Shown one piece after another: positions 6,687 through 7,003 of a DNA stretch of 7,003 nucleotides. The position numbers were made by a program, and so were the translations under genes. Location: assembly GCA_024641365.1 (NCBI GenBank), contig JAHEDF010000197.1, positions 1 to 7,003 on the forward strand, written 5' to 3'. The first letter of the stretch is position 1. Every line of letters begins with the position of its first letter. The DNA is from Planctomycetota bacterium (GTDB taxonomy: Bacteria; Planctomycetota; UBA11346). The notes beneath the pieces were generated by a model. It was not told where the DNA came from, ran no database searches, and saw only the letters and a program-made list of their open reading frames with translations.

Positions 6687-6725
6687 GTCAGACTTCCGAA
6701 CTTCCGGACCTCCGGACTTCCTGAC
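6687..6725 (-). repeat. Short inverted copy of the 8-bp repeat array, bounded by GTCAG/CTGAC
   Basis: About four degenerate 8-base units (GACTTCCG, AACTTCCG, GACCTCCG, GACTTCCT) form the reverse complement of the main array unit. They are bounded by GTCAG (6687-6691) and CTGAC (6721-6725), which are inverted copies of each other. The block ends exactly where the queA stop codon begins. With the main array it forms an inverted pair around 168 bases, so RNA reading through could fold into a long stem. Confidence 0.85.
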
Positions 6726-7003
6726 TCAGGTTTGGTTTCCCGGATTCAAGTATGACCGCCCTTCTATAAACATCGCATCCCCATAACTAAAGAAGCGGTA
6801 GCGCTCCGTGACGGCCTCCCGGTACAGGGAGTGCAAGCGCTCAAGCCCGGTAAAGCACGCTACCAGCATCAGCAAAGAGGACTGTGGGAGGTGGAAGTTG
6901 GTCATTAAGGCATCTACGACCCGTGGCAGTTGGGGCGGGTACAAAAAGAGTGATGTCCAGCCAGCATAGGGACCAAATCCTGTCGGTTGCGCCGCCGCAG
7001 TTT
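6726..7003 (-). CDS. queA: QueA, tRNA queuosine-modification enzyme, C-terminal part only
   Basis: The C-terminal 91 residues run from the window edge to a TGA at 6726-6728; the N-terminal part lies outside. QueA is the cytoplasmic S-adenosylmethionine:tRNA ribosyltransferase-isomerase, which moves the ribosyl part of SAM onto 7-aminomethyl-7-deazaguanine in tRNA to make epoxyqueuosine. Diagnostic motifs are GWTSLFLYPP, VVDALMTNFHLPQSSLLMLV, an FTGLERL-type helix and YRFFSYGDAMFI. In most QueA proteins the first of these reads closer to GETDIFIYPG, so the LYPPQLPRV segment is slightly unusual. In many gammaproteobacteria tgt follows queA; here the next same-strand gene is the sulfur-carrier gene, 402 bases away across the repeats, so they are probably not one tight operon. 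Confidence 0.93.
   Translation of the reverse strand, partial: TAAAQPTGFGPYAGWTSLFLYPPQLPRVVDALMTNFHLPQSSLLMLVACFTGLERLHSLYREAVTERYRFFSYGDAMFIEGRSYLNPGNQT

Larger units (their letters stand above)
6324..6725. other. Repeat-rich spacer between queA and the sulfur-carrier operon
   Basis: This 402-base non-coding spacer contains the 16-unit array of an 8-bp repeat, a nested hairpin and a short inverted array of the same repeat, each described separately. A minus-strand GATAAT at 6549-6554 could be a -10 box for the operon, but I find no good -35 at the right spacing, so the promoter is unresolved. If it were used, the main array would be transcribed in the operon's 5' leader. A 7-bp direct repeat, CTAGGGA, occurs at 6541-6547 and 6647-6653. 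Confidence 0.55.

Overview
The window looks like a bacterial chromosome segment of moderate GC, probably from a gammaproteobacterium. This is an inference from the QueA tail, the DUF1254/DUF1214 protein and frequent A/T-ending codons such as TTA and AAT. No rRNA, tRNA, CRISPR array or recognisable transposase was seen.

Layout. Plus strand, 101-2878: one large exported protein made of two tandem DUF1254-DUF1214 units. Positions 2879-3163 form a convergent gap with no clear terminator and one doubtful 53-codon frame. Minus strand, read from 6323 down to 3164: four tightly packed genes. They are a CysO/MoaD-type sulfur-carrier protein ending in Gly-Gly (6048-6323), a radical-SAM-fold protein that appears to have lost its cluster cysteines (4869-6044), a DASS/SLC13-type anion permease with altered SNT motifs (3427-4872), and a small putative lipoprotein with a strong ribosome binding site (3164-3400). 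Junctions of 3 bp, a 4-bp ATGA overlap and 26 bp argue for one transcript. Positions 6324-6725 are non-coding and repeat-rich: a 16-unit array of an 8-bp repeat, a nested hairpin, and a second short array of the same repeat in inverted orientation. Minus strand, 6726 to the window edge: the C-terminal 91 residues of QueA, the queuosine tRNA-modification enzyme.

How the genes may work together. The carrier, the radical-SAM-like protein and the anion permease are translationally linked and probably serve one pathway, plausibly handling a sulfur compound or another anion. CysO-type carriers are known to deliver sulfide as a C-terminal thiocarboxylate, but no E1-like activating enzyme, CysM or Mec partner lies in the window, so the pathway remains inference. 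This four-gene operon is the best candidate for an undescribed system here. The DUF1254/DUF1214 gene converges on it and is probably unrelated.
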